Below are positions 32,542-42,380 of a DNA stretch of 64,000 bases, in pieces; positions within the stretch are counted from its first letter, which is position 1, and each line of letters starts with the position of its first letter. The notes beneath the pieces were generated by a model. It was not told where the DNA came from. It did not search any database and saw nothing but the letters and a program-made list of their open reading frames with translations. The stretch covers positions 316,608-380,607 of the forward strand of contig NZ_AWZV01000003.1 of the NCBI RefSeq assembly GCF_000472545.1, given 5' to 3'. Source of the stretch: Burkholderia sp. WSM2232 (lineage in GTDB: Bacteria; Pseudomonadota; Gammaproteobacteria; Burkholderiales; Burkholderiaceae). A program made the translations under genes and the position numbers.

Positions 32542-34218
32542 ATGGTTAAACGACGTGAGTTTCTCGGCTTGCTGACGGCTGTCGGCGGCAGCTACATGCT
32601 GAGCGCATGCGGCGGTGGCGGGGGCGGTGGCGACAGCAAGGGCACGAGCACGGGTGCGACGACCAACGCGAACTCGACCTCGACCGGCGCGGCCACGGGC
32701 GCAACAGGCGCCGGTACGACGACTGGAAGCACAGGCGGCACGCAGGGCAATGCCACTTCGACCGGTTCGAAGGGCAACAACGGCGCTTCGAACAGCAGCA
32801 CGCCTGCTTCGGCGGACGGCACGTCGATTCCTCCGGCGGCATTGATCGTCGACAACCAGTCGGCGGTCTGGACACTCGTCGGCGGATCGGTGTATCGGAA
32901 CGGCGTGAAGGCCGGCAATACGTACAGCGTTTCCTTGCTGCTGTGGTACGGCGGCATCGTCTACCACGCGGGCACGGGCGGGCAGTTCTACGGCTGGAGC
33001 GGCTCGGCCTGGTATGCGTGCGCCGATCCTCGTTTCGGTGCAACGTCGGTGGACGGCACTACGATTCCCGGCGCCTCGCGCATTATCGACAAGGTGGGCG
33101 CGGTCTGGACCGTTGCAAGCGGCGTGGTCCTGCGCAACAACGCCGCGGTCGGCGTGACGTCAAACGTGTCGTTGCTGCTATGGTACGGCGGCAAGCTCTG
33201 GTATCGCGCGACAGGCGGGCAGTTCTACGTGTGCAACGACATCGACCAATGGCTGCCGTGCACCGATCCCCGCATCTCCGTGGCGGCGACGAGCGGCACA
33301 TTCCACGGCATCAACGGGCATTACGATTACCGCTACACGCCCGCGCAGGTCGTGTCGATCATGCAGAACATGGGCTGCTCCACGTATCGCGTGGGCGTGA
33401 CCGACGACCCCGCGCAGCTCTCCGCGGTAGTGGCGCTCGCGCAGGCGTTCCAGTCCGCCGGGCTCACGCTTTTCGTGCTGATCCAGATCGGCATGCGCGA
33501 CGCCAACAGCGCGCTGCTAGCGAGCGAAGCAGCGGCGTACAGCCGGGGCCATTCATGCGGCGTGACGGTGGCTGCCGCGCTCGCACCGTACGGTGTGGTC
33601 ATGTACGAGTGCGGCAACGAATTGACTCGCGACCCCGCGATCATTCTCGACTTCACCAATGCAGGCACGAAGGCGGTGGACTTCAGCAACGCGAACTGGC
33701 CGATCATGCGTGGCCTCATGCGCGGCATGATTGACGGCGTAAAGTCGGCGCAGCCAGCGGCGAAATGCGGAATCAACTTCTGCGTGGCGGATGTCGGCGC
33801 CGCCGACGCGTTGTGGGACGGCACGCAACCGGACGGCACGAGCGGCCATCCGACAGTGCGCTGGGACATGACGACGTGGCACAACTATGAAGTGTACGGC
33901 GACATCTTCGACATTGGCTCGGACGGCTCGGGTCCCGGCTTCGATCTGCCTACATACTGCAAGGCCCGTTACGGCATGCCGTTCTTGCTGACCGAATGGA
34001 ATACGGGCCCCGAGAAGACGCTGGCCTACCGCGCGGATTACATCAGCTCGCGTTATGCGAGCTACTACGAGGCAAGAAAGACGAAGAACATTCAGTCGAC
34101 GATGTATTACGAGCTCGATAGCGGCAACACCACATACGGCGTGATGATCGACGGCGTCACAGTCAACCTCACCTACAACGCATTCGTGAGCGCCGTCGCG
34201 AGCCATCCCGACAATTGA
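32542..34218 (+). CDS. Tat-type lipoprotein with clan GH-A glycosidase domain and two N-terminal modules
   Basis: 558 residues. Signal MVKRREFLGLLTAVGGSYML then LSAC gives a twin-arginine-like lipoprotein anchored at Cys23. A Gly/Thr/Ser/Asn linker (24-92) leads to two copies of an unnamed module of about 70 residues (95-165 and 174-245), each with VWTL-G-V-RN and SLLLWYGG...GGQFY cores and ending C-DPR. The rest is a TIM barrel with GH-A catalytic pattern: acid/base Glu360 in YECGNEL and nucleophile Glu485 in LLTEWN. Likely a cell-surface polysaccharide hydrolase or trimming enzyme. A paralogue, about 65 percent identical by eye over the barrel, lies at 52245. Confidence 0.8.
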   Translation: MVKRREFLGLLTAVGGSYMLSACGGGGGGGDSKGTSTGATTNANSTSTGAATGATGAGTTTGSTGGTQGNATSTGSKGNNGASNSSTPASADGTSIPPAALIVDNQSAVWTLVGGSVYRNGVKAGNTYSVSLLLWYGGIVYHAGTGGQFYGWSGSAWYACADPRFGATSVDGTTIPGASRIIDKVGAVWTVASGVVLRNNAAVGVTSNVSLLLWYGGKLWYRATGGQFYVCNDIDQWLPCTDPRISVAATSGTFHGINGHYDYRYTPAQVVSIMQNMGCSTYRVGVTDDPAQLSAVVALAQAFQSAGLTLFVLIQIGMRDANSALLASEAAAYSRGHSCGVTVAAALAPYGVVMYECGNELTRDPAIILDFTNAGTKAVDFSNANWPIMRGLMRGMIDGVKSAQPAAKCGINFCVADVGAADALWDGTQPDGTSGHPTVRWDMTTWHNYEVYGDIFDIGSDGSGPGFDLPTYCKARYGMPFLLTEWNTGPEKTLAYRADYISSRYASYYEARKTKNIQSTMYYELDSGNTTYGVMIDGVTVNLTYNAFVSAVASHPDN

Positions 34219-34239
34219 GGATCGCGGCACGGGCTCGAA

Positions 34240-34547
34240 TGGTTTCTCAGTGGCGCGCGCGCTGCCGTGCAGGCGCCTCGGTAGATCACCCATGACCGGC
34301 GCGAGCACATGGTCGTCGGGCGCATGCTGACGGCAGCCTGGATACGAGTGCGGAATCCAGATCGTCGCGAGACCCAGGTGTCGGCGAAACACTCGTTCGA
34401 AATCATGCCACCGAGGTTGGGCGGCAGCGTCACCGGCTTGCCGGTCGATGCCTCGATGGAGCCCTCGGTGAACGCAACCCACGGGTCGTTCGGGTGGAGC
34501 CGCGTTGCATTGCCGGACGCTTCCATCGTGACTTCGATGCCGCTCAA
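34240..34547 (-). pseudogene. C-terminal remnant of an M20-family peptidase
   Basis: The minus strand shows degenerate M20 peptidase C-terminus in two frames: first GIEVTMEASGNATRL, HPNDPWVAF, STGKPVTLPPNLGGMI and CFADT, then, after a one-base loss near 34376, LGLATIWIPHSYPGCRQHAP and DDHVLAPVM. Both halves fit the dimerisation and late catalytic regions of M20D-type amidohydrolases. No start, no N-terminal two thirds, and coding breaks up before 34240. It abuts the truncated beginning of the divergent LysR gene, so one deletion removed the front of both. Recognition is from memory of the family. Confidence 0.6.
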
Positions 34548-35414
34548 ACGGGGTCGCTCACATCGGCGACCGAGAAGCTCGGCCTTACCGTGTCCGCGTT
34601 GAGCCGGCATATTGCAAAGCTCGAAGGCGACATTGGCGTGCCGCTGTTCGAGCGTCATGCGCGCGGCATGGTGCTGTCGCACGCGGGGCGGCTGCTGTTT
34701 CGTCACGCGCAGCGCACGCTGGCAGACGCGCAGGCTGTGTTCGACGAGATTCAGGGCGATGAGCGGCGGCGCGCGCGCACGCTGACCATCGCATGCACCG
34801 AGGGCTTCGCGTTCGACTTTCTGCCTGTATCTCTAGGGGCGTTCTGCGCGCAGCAACCCGACGTGGCCATCCAGCTGGAAGTGGTGCCTGCGGAACGCGC
34901 GAGCCAGATGCTGCTGTCCGGCGAAGCGTCGATCGCTCTCGCTTTCACGTTCAAGCCGGAGCCGGGCGTGCTGGTGCAGTTCACGCAGCGCGCGCCGGTG
35001 ATGGCGCTGATGCACGACGATCATCCGCTCGCGAGCAGGCCACAGATCGCGCTGAAGGACCTGGCCGCTTATCCCGTGCTGCTGCAGGACAAGGGCACGA
35101 CTAACCGGCAACTGTTCGACATAGCATGCAGCGTGGAGGGCCTTGAAATAGAGCCGATGATGACGAGCCGCTACTTGGCGGCGCTCTACCGTTTTGCGCA
35201 AGCGGTGCCAAACGCAATCATGCCGTCGGGCTATGTGTCGGTGGCAAAGCGTTTAGCGGTGGACCATCTCACGGCCATTCCCTTCGACAATCCGTTGCTC
35301 GCGCAACGACGCCTGCAGGTGATCACGCTTGCAGGCCGTCAGCTCGACGATCTTGCGCAGGAGTGTCTGGACTGGATCGTCGGGGACTTGAAGCGGACTT
35401 CGGAGCGGGCGTGA
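34494..35414 (+). CDS. LysR family regulator with damaged N-terminus
   Basis: 306 residues as read from a GTG. From AQTGSLTSATEKLGLTVSALSRHIAKLE onwards the winged helix-turn-helix, linker helix and periplasmic-binding-like effector domain are complete to the C-terminal region (ARTLTIACTEGFAFDFLP; PVLLQDKGTTNRQ). The first helix normally reads like LRYFVAVAxTGSL; here it is FHRDFDAAQTGSL, with one residue too few, and the sequence before it belongs to an M20 remnant on the other strand. It may therefore be a pseudogene or poorly DNA-binding. If active it once regulated the divergent peptidase. Confidence 0.72.
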   Translation: MEPRCIAGRFHRDFDAAQTGSLTSATEKLGLTVSALSRHIAKLEGDIGVPLFERHARGMVLSHAGRLLFRHAQRTLADAQAVFDEIQGDERRRARTLTIACTEGFAFDFLPVSLGAFCAQQPDVAIQLEVVPAERASQMLLSGEASIALAFTFKPEPGVLVQFTQRAPVMALMHDDHPLASRPQIALKDLAAYPVLLQDKGTTNRQLFDIACSVEGLEIEPMMTSRYLAALYRFAQAVPNAIMPSGYVSVAKRLAVDHLTAIPFDNPLLAQRRLQVITLAGRQLDDLAQECLDWIVGDLKRTSERA

Positions 35415-35499
35415 AGGGCGGGCGTGAAGGGCGGCAGGCGCGTGAACGGCTGCCGGCACAGACCAGGCGCCAGGCATCAAGCCGCGGAGTGCGAGTGTG

Positions 35500-36402
35500 T
35501 CACGCGGGCTTCAGCAACGTTCGCCATTCGGGCAGGCCGCCTTTGTTGTCGAGCTTCTCGACGAGCGGCACCGCGCGCGCGGCCAGTTGCTCCTGCACAT
35601 CGGCGACAGCGCTTGCGAGCGTGCCCGACATGCCGAGAGTCTCCAGCATCGACGCCGCTTCGCGCATTTCTTCCGAGCGCCGCTGACCATGCTCGACCAC
35701 ACGGCCAATCAGATACGCTTCGTAGCCAGCATCCCAGCCGACGCCCGGAAAGCTGGCTGCGAGCGAAGCGAGCACGCGGCCGTCCACGTCGAATTGCCGC
35801 GCGGCCAGCATCGACTGGACGCACAGCGCTTCCATACCCTTGATCATGATGCTGCGGCACAGTTTGATTGCCGAGGCGAGGCCGACTTCCTGCGCGACCG
35901 CTTCACAGCGCATGCCGAGTTCGTTCAGCAGTTCCGCTGTCTGCGCGGCAACACGGCCGCCGAGCAGCATCGGCGCACGTATGCCTTGCGGCGGCACCGG
36001 CGCCATGACCGCGGCTTCCACGTAGTCGGCGCCGCTTTGCTGAACCGCCACGCTGTTGCGCTGCTTGACGGCGGGCGACACCGAATTCAGATCGATGAAA
36101 ATCTGGCCTCTGACGAGATGCGCCGCGGCAGCGCTCGCCACCGCTTCGGCCTGGCTCGCGGTCACGGCGGAAAAAACGAGCTGCGCATCGCGCAGTGCGG
36201 ACGCGAGATTGTCAGCAACGTGCGCTCCGCTTTGCTGCGCGCGCTCGACAATCGCACTGCGGGTGGCGGGATCTTCGAGTTTGATGTCGAAGATGGACAC
36301 GGCGCGGCCGGCTTCGGTAAATGCGCGCGCGAAGACGGGACCGACCTCGCCGAAGCCGATAATCGCAATCCGGGCGACGGACTGTTGGGGCGACTGGGAC
36401 AT
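35500..36402 (-). CDS. 6-phosphogluconate dehydrogenase-like oxidoreductase with DUF1932
   Basis: 300 residues. N-terminal Rossmann domain RIAIIGFGEVGPVFARAF, with conserved VFSAVTASQAEAVA, the FIDLNSVSPAVKQ substrate loop and YVEAAVMAPVPPQGI; the catalytic Lys region is SAIKLCRSIMIKGMEAL. The C-terminal helical part is DUF1932 type. Family members act on beta-hydroxyacids, but the DUF1932 group lacks a common substrate. It is the last gene of the IclR-led operon with LigJ- and LigK-like enzymes, so a 4-carboxy-2-hydroxy or oxoadipate-derived acid is a reasonable guess. GGAGT precedes the ATG. Confidence 0.87.
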   Translation of the reverse strand: MSQSPQQSVARIAIIGFGEVGPVFARAFTEAGRAVSIFDIKLEDPATRSAIVERAQQSGAHVADNLASALRDAQLVFSAVTASQAEAVASAAAAHLVRGQIFIDLNSVSPAVKQRNSVAVQQSGADYVEAAVMAPVPPQGIRAPMLLGGRVAAQTAELLNELGMRCEAVAQEVGLASAIKLCRSIMIKGMEALCVQSMLAARQFDVDGRVLASLAASFPGVGWDAGYEAYLIGRVVEHGQRRSEEMREAASMLETLGMSGTLASAVADVQEQLAARAVPLVEKLDNKGGLPEWRTLLKPA

Positions 36403-36455
36403 ACGGGCACTCCGTAGTTGCGTTGGAGAATGAGCGACGCCGAGCGTGCGCGCAC

Positions 36456-37139
36456 TCAGTCGATATAGCGCAGCCCCAGTTGCTTTAACGGCTCGCGCAT
36501 CTGATACATATCGAGGCCGAGCACGCCCGAGGCGAGCTTCTCGCGTTTCTGCGCTTCGTTTGCTTCGCGCGCGCTTGCTTTTTCGAGCGTCTGCTGCGCA
36601 TTTGCCGACGGCACCACGACGACGCCGTCCTGATCGGCGACGATCACATCGCCCGGCGTGACCAGCGCGCCCGCGCAAACCACCGGAATGTTCACCGAGC
36701 CGAGCGTGGCCTTGATCGTGCCCTTCGCCGAAATCGCCTTGCTCCAGACCGGGAAGCCCATCTCCGTGAGCACGCTCACGTCGCGCACGCCCGCGTCGAT
36801 GATCAGCGCCCGCGCGCCGCGCGCCTTGAAGCTCGTGGCGAGCAGGTCGCCAAAGTAGCCGTCGGTGCAATCGGCGGTGACGGCTGCCACTACCACGTCG
36901 CCCGGCTGGATCTGTTCGGCGGCGACATGCAGCATCCAGTTGTCGCCGGGATGCAGCAGCACCGTGACGGCGGTGCCGAAGGCATGCGCGCCGGTGTAGA
37001 CGGGGCGCATGTACGGCTTCATCAGACCGACGCGTCCCATCGCTTCGTGCACGGTTGCGCTGCCGAGCGCGCCGAGGCCGTTGGCGATGCGGCCGTCCAC
37101 GCGCGCGATGTTGCGATAAACCACTCCGAGTTCGTACAT
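36456..37139 (-). CDS. ligK: 4-carboxy-4-hydroxy-2-oxoadipate aldolase (RraA fold)
   Basis: 227 residues. Class II pyruvate aldolase of the HMG/CHA type in the RraA superfamily: it cleaves 4-carboxy-4-hydroxy-2-oxoadipate to pyruvate and oxaloacetate and often decarboxylates oxaloacetate. Seen: [33 protein letters not shown], the [10 protein letters not shown] motif and Arg119/Asp120 in DAGVRD, the metal and substrate pair, then [18 protein letters not shown] at 37139 has AAGGACG before it; a TTG two codons upstream is in frame. Two bases behind ligJ, in the order of a lower 4,5-cleavage pathway. Equivalent names galC or proA. Confidence 0.88.
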   Translation of the reverse strand: MYELGVVYRNIARVDGRIANGLGALGSATVHEAMGRVGLMKPYMRPVYTGAHAFGTAVTVLLHPGDNWMLHVAAEQIQPGDVVVAAVTADCTDGYFGDLLATSFKARGARALIIDAGVRDVSVLTEMGFPVWSKAISAKGTIKATLGSVNIPVVCAGALVTPGDVIVADQDGVVVVPSANAQQTLEKASAREANEAQKREKLASGVLGLDMYQMREPLKQLGLRYID

Positions 37140-37141
37140 GT

Positions 37142-38167
37142 TCAACGTCCTTGTGCTTTGAGTGCGGCGTCGAGGCGCGGATAGACGCGCCGTGCGTTGC
37201 CTTCGTAGATCTTGGCGCGCTGTTCCGGATTCATATCCGCCGCTTCGACATAGCGCTTCGTATCGTCGAAGTAGTGGCCTGTTTGCGGATCGACACCACG
37301 CACGGCGCCGATCATCTCGCTTGCGAACAGAATGTTGTCGACCGGAATCACTTTGGTAAGCAGGTCGATGCCGGGCTGGTGATAGACGCAGGTGTCAAAG
37401 AAGATGTTTTTCAGCAGATGCTCTTCGAGCAGCGGCTTCTTCATTTCCTGCGCGAGGCCGCGAAAGCGTCCCCAGTGATACGGCACTGCGCCGCCGCCAT
37501 GCGGAATTACGAATTTGAGGGCAGGGAAGTCGCGAAACAGATCGGACGTGAGGCACTGCATGAACGCGGTCGTATCGGCGTTCAGATAATGAGCGCCGGT
37601 GGTGTGAAAGCATGCGTTACAGCTCGTGCTCACATGCACCATTGCCGGAATGTCGTACTCGACCATCTTCTCGTAGACCGGATACCAGTAGCGGTCGGAA
37701 AGCGGTGGGCTCGTCCAGTGGCCGCCCGACGGATCGGGATTCAGATTGATTGCCACATTGCCGTACTGCTCGACGCACTTCACGAGTTCGGGAATGCACG
37801 TGGCGACATCCACGCCAGGGCTTTGCGGCAGCATCGCGGCAGGAATGAAATTGTCGGGGAACAGCTGACTCACGCGGTAGCACAGTTCGTTGCAGATAGC
37901 GGCCCACGTGCTCGACACGTTGAAGTCGCCAATGTGATGCGCCATGAAGCTCGCGCGCGGGCTGAACACGGTGAGGTCGAGGCCGCGCTCGCGCATCAGG
38001 CGCAACTGGTTCGTTTCGATCGACTCGCGCAGTTCGTCGTCGCTGATCTGCAGTTCGGACGGCCTGGGCGCGTCGGTGGGATTGCCGAGTGCGGCGATCT
38101 GGCGATTGCGCCAGTTTTCCAGCGCTTTCGGCGCGGTCGTGTAGTGACCGTGAATGTCGATGATCAT
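37142..38167 (-). CDS. ligJ: 4-oxalomesaconate hydratase-like amidohydrolase
   Basis: 341 residues of the amidohydrolase (cog2159) superfamily. The metal His pair HGH (His6, His8) opens the barrel in [20 protein letters not shown]; further signatures are [69 protein letters not shown] and the late [14 protein letters not shown]. These match LigJ of the protocatechuate 4,5-pathway, which hydrates 4-oxalomesaconate to the substrate of LigK. The ATG at 38167 has GGAGT; the much longer frame upstream is antisense MFS sequence. It lies directly upstream of ligK in the same operon. Confidence 0.88.
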   Translation of the reverse strand: MIIDIHGHYTTAPKALENWRNRQIAALGNPTDAPRPSELQISDDELRESIETNQLRLMRERGLDLTVFSPRASFMAHHIGDFNVSSTWAAICNELCYRVSQLFPDNFIPAAMLPQSPGVDVATCIPELVKCVEQYGNVAINLNPDPSGGHWTSPPLSDRYWYPVYEKMVEYDIPAMVHVSTSCNACFHTTGAHYLNADTTAFMQCLTSDLFRDFPALKFVIPHGGGAVPYHWGRFRGLAQEMKKPLLEEHLLKNIFFDTCVYHQPGIDLLTKVIPVDNILFASEMIGAVRGVDPQTGHYFDDTKRYVEAADMNPEQRAKIYEGNARRVYPRLDAALKAQGR

Positions 38168-38205
38168 GCATGTACTCCGAATTGAAATGCCGTACGGCGA
38201 AAGCT

Positions 38206-39522
38206 TCAGCGTGGCAGTGCGGTGTCGGTGCGCTGTGCTGTCATGTCTTCTTCCTGCATTGCCTTGCCCGCGCTGTTTGCAGCACTGACCCTGACGTCGG
38301 ACAGATCGCGCCCGCGTGTTTCCGGCAGCATCAGCGCCGCGATCACGACGAGCGCATACGACGCACACGCACACATGCCCATTGCGGCGCCGAGCTCGAG
38401 CTTCGCGCTCAGCACGCCGACCATGGCGGGCATGATTGCGCCGATGGCACGCCCCGCGTTGCCGCACAGACCTTGTGCCGAAGCGCGGATGCGGGTCGGA
38501 AAGAGCTCTGCGAGATACGCGCCGGTGCCTGCCGCCGTGCCGGACTGCAGCGTGCCCAGTACGAAGCCCAGCACGAGCGTGACCGGCAGCGTGATCGGCG
38601 CGAGTGTGTAAGTAGCCACAGCGATGGCCTGCAGGAATGCAATCACAATGAACGTGCGGCGTCGACCGAAACGGTCCGCCATCCAGCCGTTCAGAAACGC
38701 GCCGGCGAACGAACCGAGAATGTTGATCGCGAGATAGCCGCCAATGTTCGTGATCGACAGGTGCAGCACCAGCTTCAGATAGGCGGGCAGCCAGGTGATC
38801 ATCACGTAGTTGCCGCCGTAGATGCCGAACGTCAGCAGGATCGCCTTGAAAGTCGTCACGCGGGTCGAGCGGTCGAACACGGCCCAGATGCCCGGACGGT
38901 CCGCCGCATGCTCGCGGCGAATCTGCGCGAACACCGGCGCTTCCTTGATGTGACGGCGAATCCACAGCACCAGCAGCGTGGGCAGGATGCCGATTGCGAA
39001 TAGCACCCGCCACGCCCACTCGGGTTGCAACGAACTGAAGATCAGCGTGGACAGCAGCACCGCCACGCCGTAGCCCACGGCCCAGCCCGCCTGCAGCGAG
39101 CCCACCGCGCGGCCGCGCACCTGCGGGCGAATCGTCTCGCTGATCAGCACCGCGCCCACCGCCCATTCGCCGCCGAAGCCAAGGCCCTGAAGTCCGCGCG
39201 TGATCATCAGTTGACCGAACGAATTAGTGAATGCTGACAGCAGCGTGAAAGCAGAGAACCATAGAATCGTGATCTGCAAAACGCGCACGCGTCCGTAACG
39301 GTCGGCGAGAATGCCTGCAATCCAGCCGCCAAGCGACGCCATGATCAGCACGGTCGTGCCGAGCACGCCTGCCTGACCGCGCGTCATGCCCCACAGCGCG
39401 ATTAGCGTGGGAATGGCGAGCGCGTACATCTGCGTGTCCATTGCATCGAGTCCCCAGCCGCTGAAGCACGCCCAGTAGGTGCGCTTCTCCGGCTTCGTCA
39501 TCTCGGTGTACCACTTAAGCAT
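38206..39522 (-). CDS. MFS aromatic acid transporter (AAHS-like)
   Basis: 438 residues, 12 membrane helices. Conserved MFS loops: GWGLDAMDTQMYALAIP near the start (with the Asp of the AAHS family), ILADRYGRVRVLQI, the FGGEWAVGAVLISE motif, and FNGWMADRFGRRRTF in the second half. Related carriers take up gallate, protocatechuate or similar acids by proton symport. AGGAG is eight bases before ATG. Its start overlaps the IclR stop by 8 bases; the ligJ gene follows 38 bases after. Likely imports the growth substrate of this operon. Confidence 0.88.
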   Translation of the reverse strand: MLKWYTEMTKPEKRTYWACFSGWGLDAMDTQMYALAIPTLIALWGMTRGQAGVLGTTVLIMASLGGWIAGILADRYGRVRVLQITILWFSAFTLLSAFTNSFGQLMITRGLQGLGFGGEWAVGAVLISETIRPQVRGRAVGSLQAGWAVGYGVAVLLSTLIFSSLQPEWAWRVLFAIGILPTLLVLWIRRHIKEAPVFAQIRREHAADRPGIWAVFDRSTRVTTFKAILLTFGIYGGNYVMITWLPAYLKLVLHLSITNIGGYLAINILGSFAGAFLNGWMADRFGRRRTFIVIAFLQAIAVATYTLAPITLPVTLVLGFVLGTLQSGTAAGTGAYLAELFPTRIRASAQGLCGNAGRAIGAIMPAMVGVLSAKLELGAAMGMCACASYALVVIAALMLPETRGRDLSDVRVSAANSAGKAMQEEDMTAQRTDTALPR

Positions 39523-40363
39523 TCTCGTTCTCCTGTGTTTGGCCGAATGCGCCTGGTTGTTTGTGTTGCGGATCGCGCCGTTCGCTGGCTGCTTGCCCTG
39601 ACGCCGCGCCGACCGCGCCCGCCGCTGCGAGTAGAGGCTCGGGATCGCCGCCCAGCACTTTCGTCACGCGCGCGGCGAAGTCGAGCAGGCGCGGGCGGTA
39701 GCGCTCCATTTCTTCCATACCCATGCGCGCGGACGGTCCGACAATGCCGAGCGCGCCCACCAGTTCCTGGCCGACGCGGAAGACGGGCGCGGAAATGCCC
39801 GACGTTTCGCGGTCGCGCTCTCCCATCGACAGATACACGTAGCGCGAGCGCACGGTGTCGTACGGCTCGCCGGGTTCGCCCGCGAATGCGAGCAGCACAC
39901 GGCCGCCCGCGCCGCGTTCGAGCGGCTGTGTGTCGCCTTGCTGCACTTCCGCGCGAATCGAGTGACGCGACGCGATGCGGTACAGGCAGACCCGGTGATC
40001 GCGTTCGCGCACATGGAACGAAACTGCCTCACCCGTTTCGGCGCTGAGCTCCTTCATGGCGGGCAGAAGGACGTCGCGCAGATCGAAGCCGGCCTCATAG
40101 ACGGCGCTCAGATGCATCGCAGCGGAGCCGATCCAGAAGCGCCCGTCGTCGTGACGGATCAGAAGCTGGTGATGACAGAGCGCCTGCGCGAGCCGCGACA
40201 GCGTGCTCTTGTAAAGCCCTGTGCGCTCGGAAAGCTCCGTGAGGGTGAGCGGTTCGTCGTTGCGGCGAAACGCAAAAAGGATCGACGCGGCGCGGTCGAG
40301 CACGTCGATGCCGCTCGACGTGACGCCTTGCGGCGTGCGCGCCGTGTCGCTGCTGCGGGCCAT
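39515..40363 (-). CDS. IclR family regulator of the lig operon
   Basis: 282 residues. Winged helix at residues about 20-80 with LTELSERTGLYKSTLSRLAQAL as the recognition unit, and the IclR effector domain: VSFHVRERDHRVCLYRIASRHSIRAEV, LERGAGGRVLLAFAG, then SAPVFRVGQELVGALGIVGPSARM. The C-terminal 35 residues are Ala/Gln-rich and disordered. It is the first gene of the operon, overlapping the transporter, and a perfect 17-bp palindrome sits just upstream of its SD, so it is probably autoregulated with aromatic acid or pathway intermediate as effector. Confidence 0.92.
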   Translation of the reverse strand: MARSSDTARTPQGVTSSGIDVLDRAASILFAFRRNDEPLTLTELSERTGLYKSTLSRLAQALCHHQLLIRHDDGRFWIGSAAMHLSAVYEAGFDLRDVLLPAMKELSAETGEAVSFHVRERDHRVCLYRIASRHSIRAEVQQGDTQPLERGAGGRVLLAFAGEPGEPYDTVRSRYVYLSMGERDRETSGISAPVFRVGQELVGALGIVGPSARMGMEEMERYRPRLLDFAARVTKVLGGDPEPLLAAAGAVGAASGQAASERRDPQHKQPGAFGQTQENENA

Positions 40364-40379
40364 AGCCGTCTCCGGTATA

Positions 40380-40396
40380 GTTCTATCAGATAGAAC
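40380..40396. promoter_or_regulatory. IclR operator palindrome
   Basis: GTTCTATC-A-GATAGAAC is a perfect 17-base dyad ending 17 bases before the IclR start codon. Size and GTTC/GAAC ends fit IclR-family sites, and it probably regulates the whole minus-strand operon. Confidence 0.6.
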
Positions 40397-40495
40397 ACGT
40401 AATCGTTGGATGGAACAATGCTATTCCGTTCGCTCAGCGGCGTCAATCGTGGGCTCGAGTCGCTACTTGGTGGTTTCCCCGAGCGACACGCACCG

Positions 40496-40511
40496 ATGGT
40501 ATCGCTACCAT
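40496..40511. promoter_or_regulatory. LacI-family operator 1
   Basis: ATGGTATCGCTACCAT: six-base arms around a central CG, the shape bound by GntR-like LacI-family repressors (ATGnTAnCGnTAnCAT). It is the exact reverse complement of the second site, 64 bases away. Confidence 0.7.
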
Positions 40512-40559
40512 CGCACTCATTCCGAAAGCTGCCGTCCGGCCATTCAGAACTATGAGCGG

Positions 40560-40575
40560 ATGGTAGCGATACCAT
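40560..40575. promoter_or_regulatory. LacI-family operator 2
   Basis: ATGGTAGCGATACCAT, reverse complement of operator 1. It ends inside an in-frame ATG that could be mistaken for the start of the dehydratase; the good GGAGG follows immediately after, serving the GTG at 40586. Centre spacing of 64 bp (about six turns) permits looping by one repressor tetramer. Confidence 0.7.
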
Positions 40576-40585
40576 GGAGGCCTCA

Positions 40586-42364
<1,779 letters not shown>

Positions 42365-42380
42365 TTCAAACGGAGTCCTT

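Noticed and set aside
32607..33734. 375-codon plus-strand frame inside the first GH-A gene
   Set aside because: Overlaps the GH-A barrel and both repeat modules in another frame; Arg/Gly-rich and motif-free.
40574..40585. ATG 40574 as start of the aldonate dehydratase
   Set aside because: The ATG is the tail of the second operator, has no SD, and is followed by GGAGG correctly spaced for the GTG at 40586.
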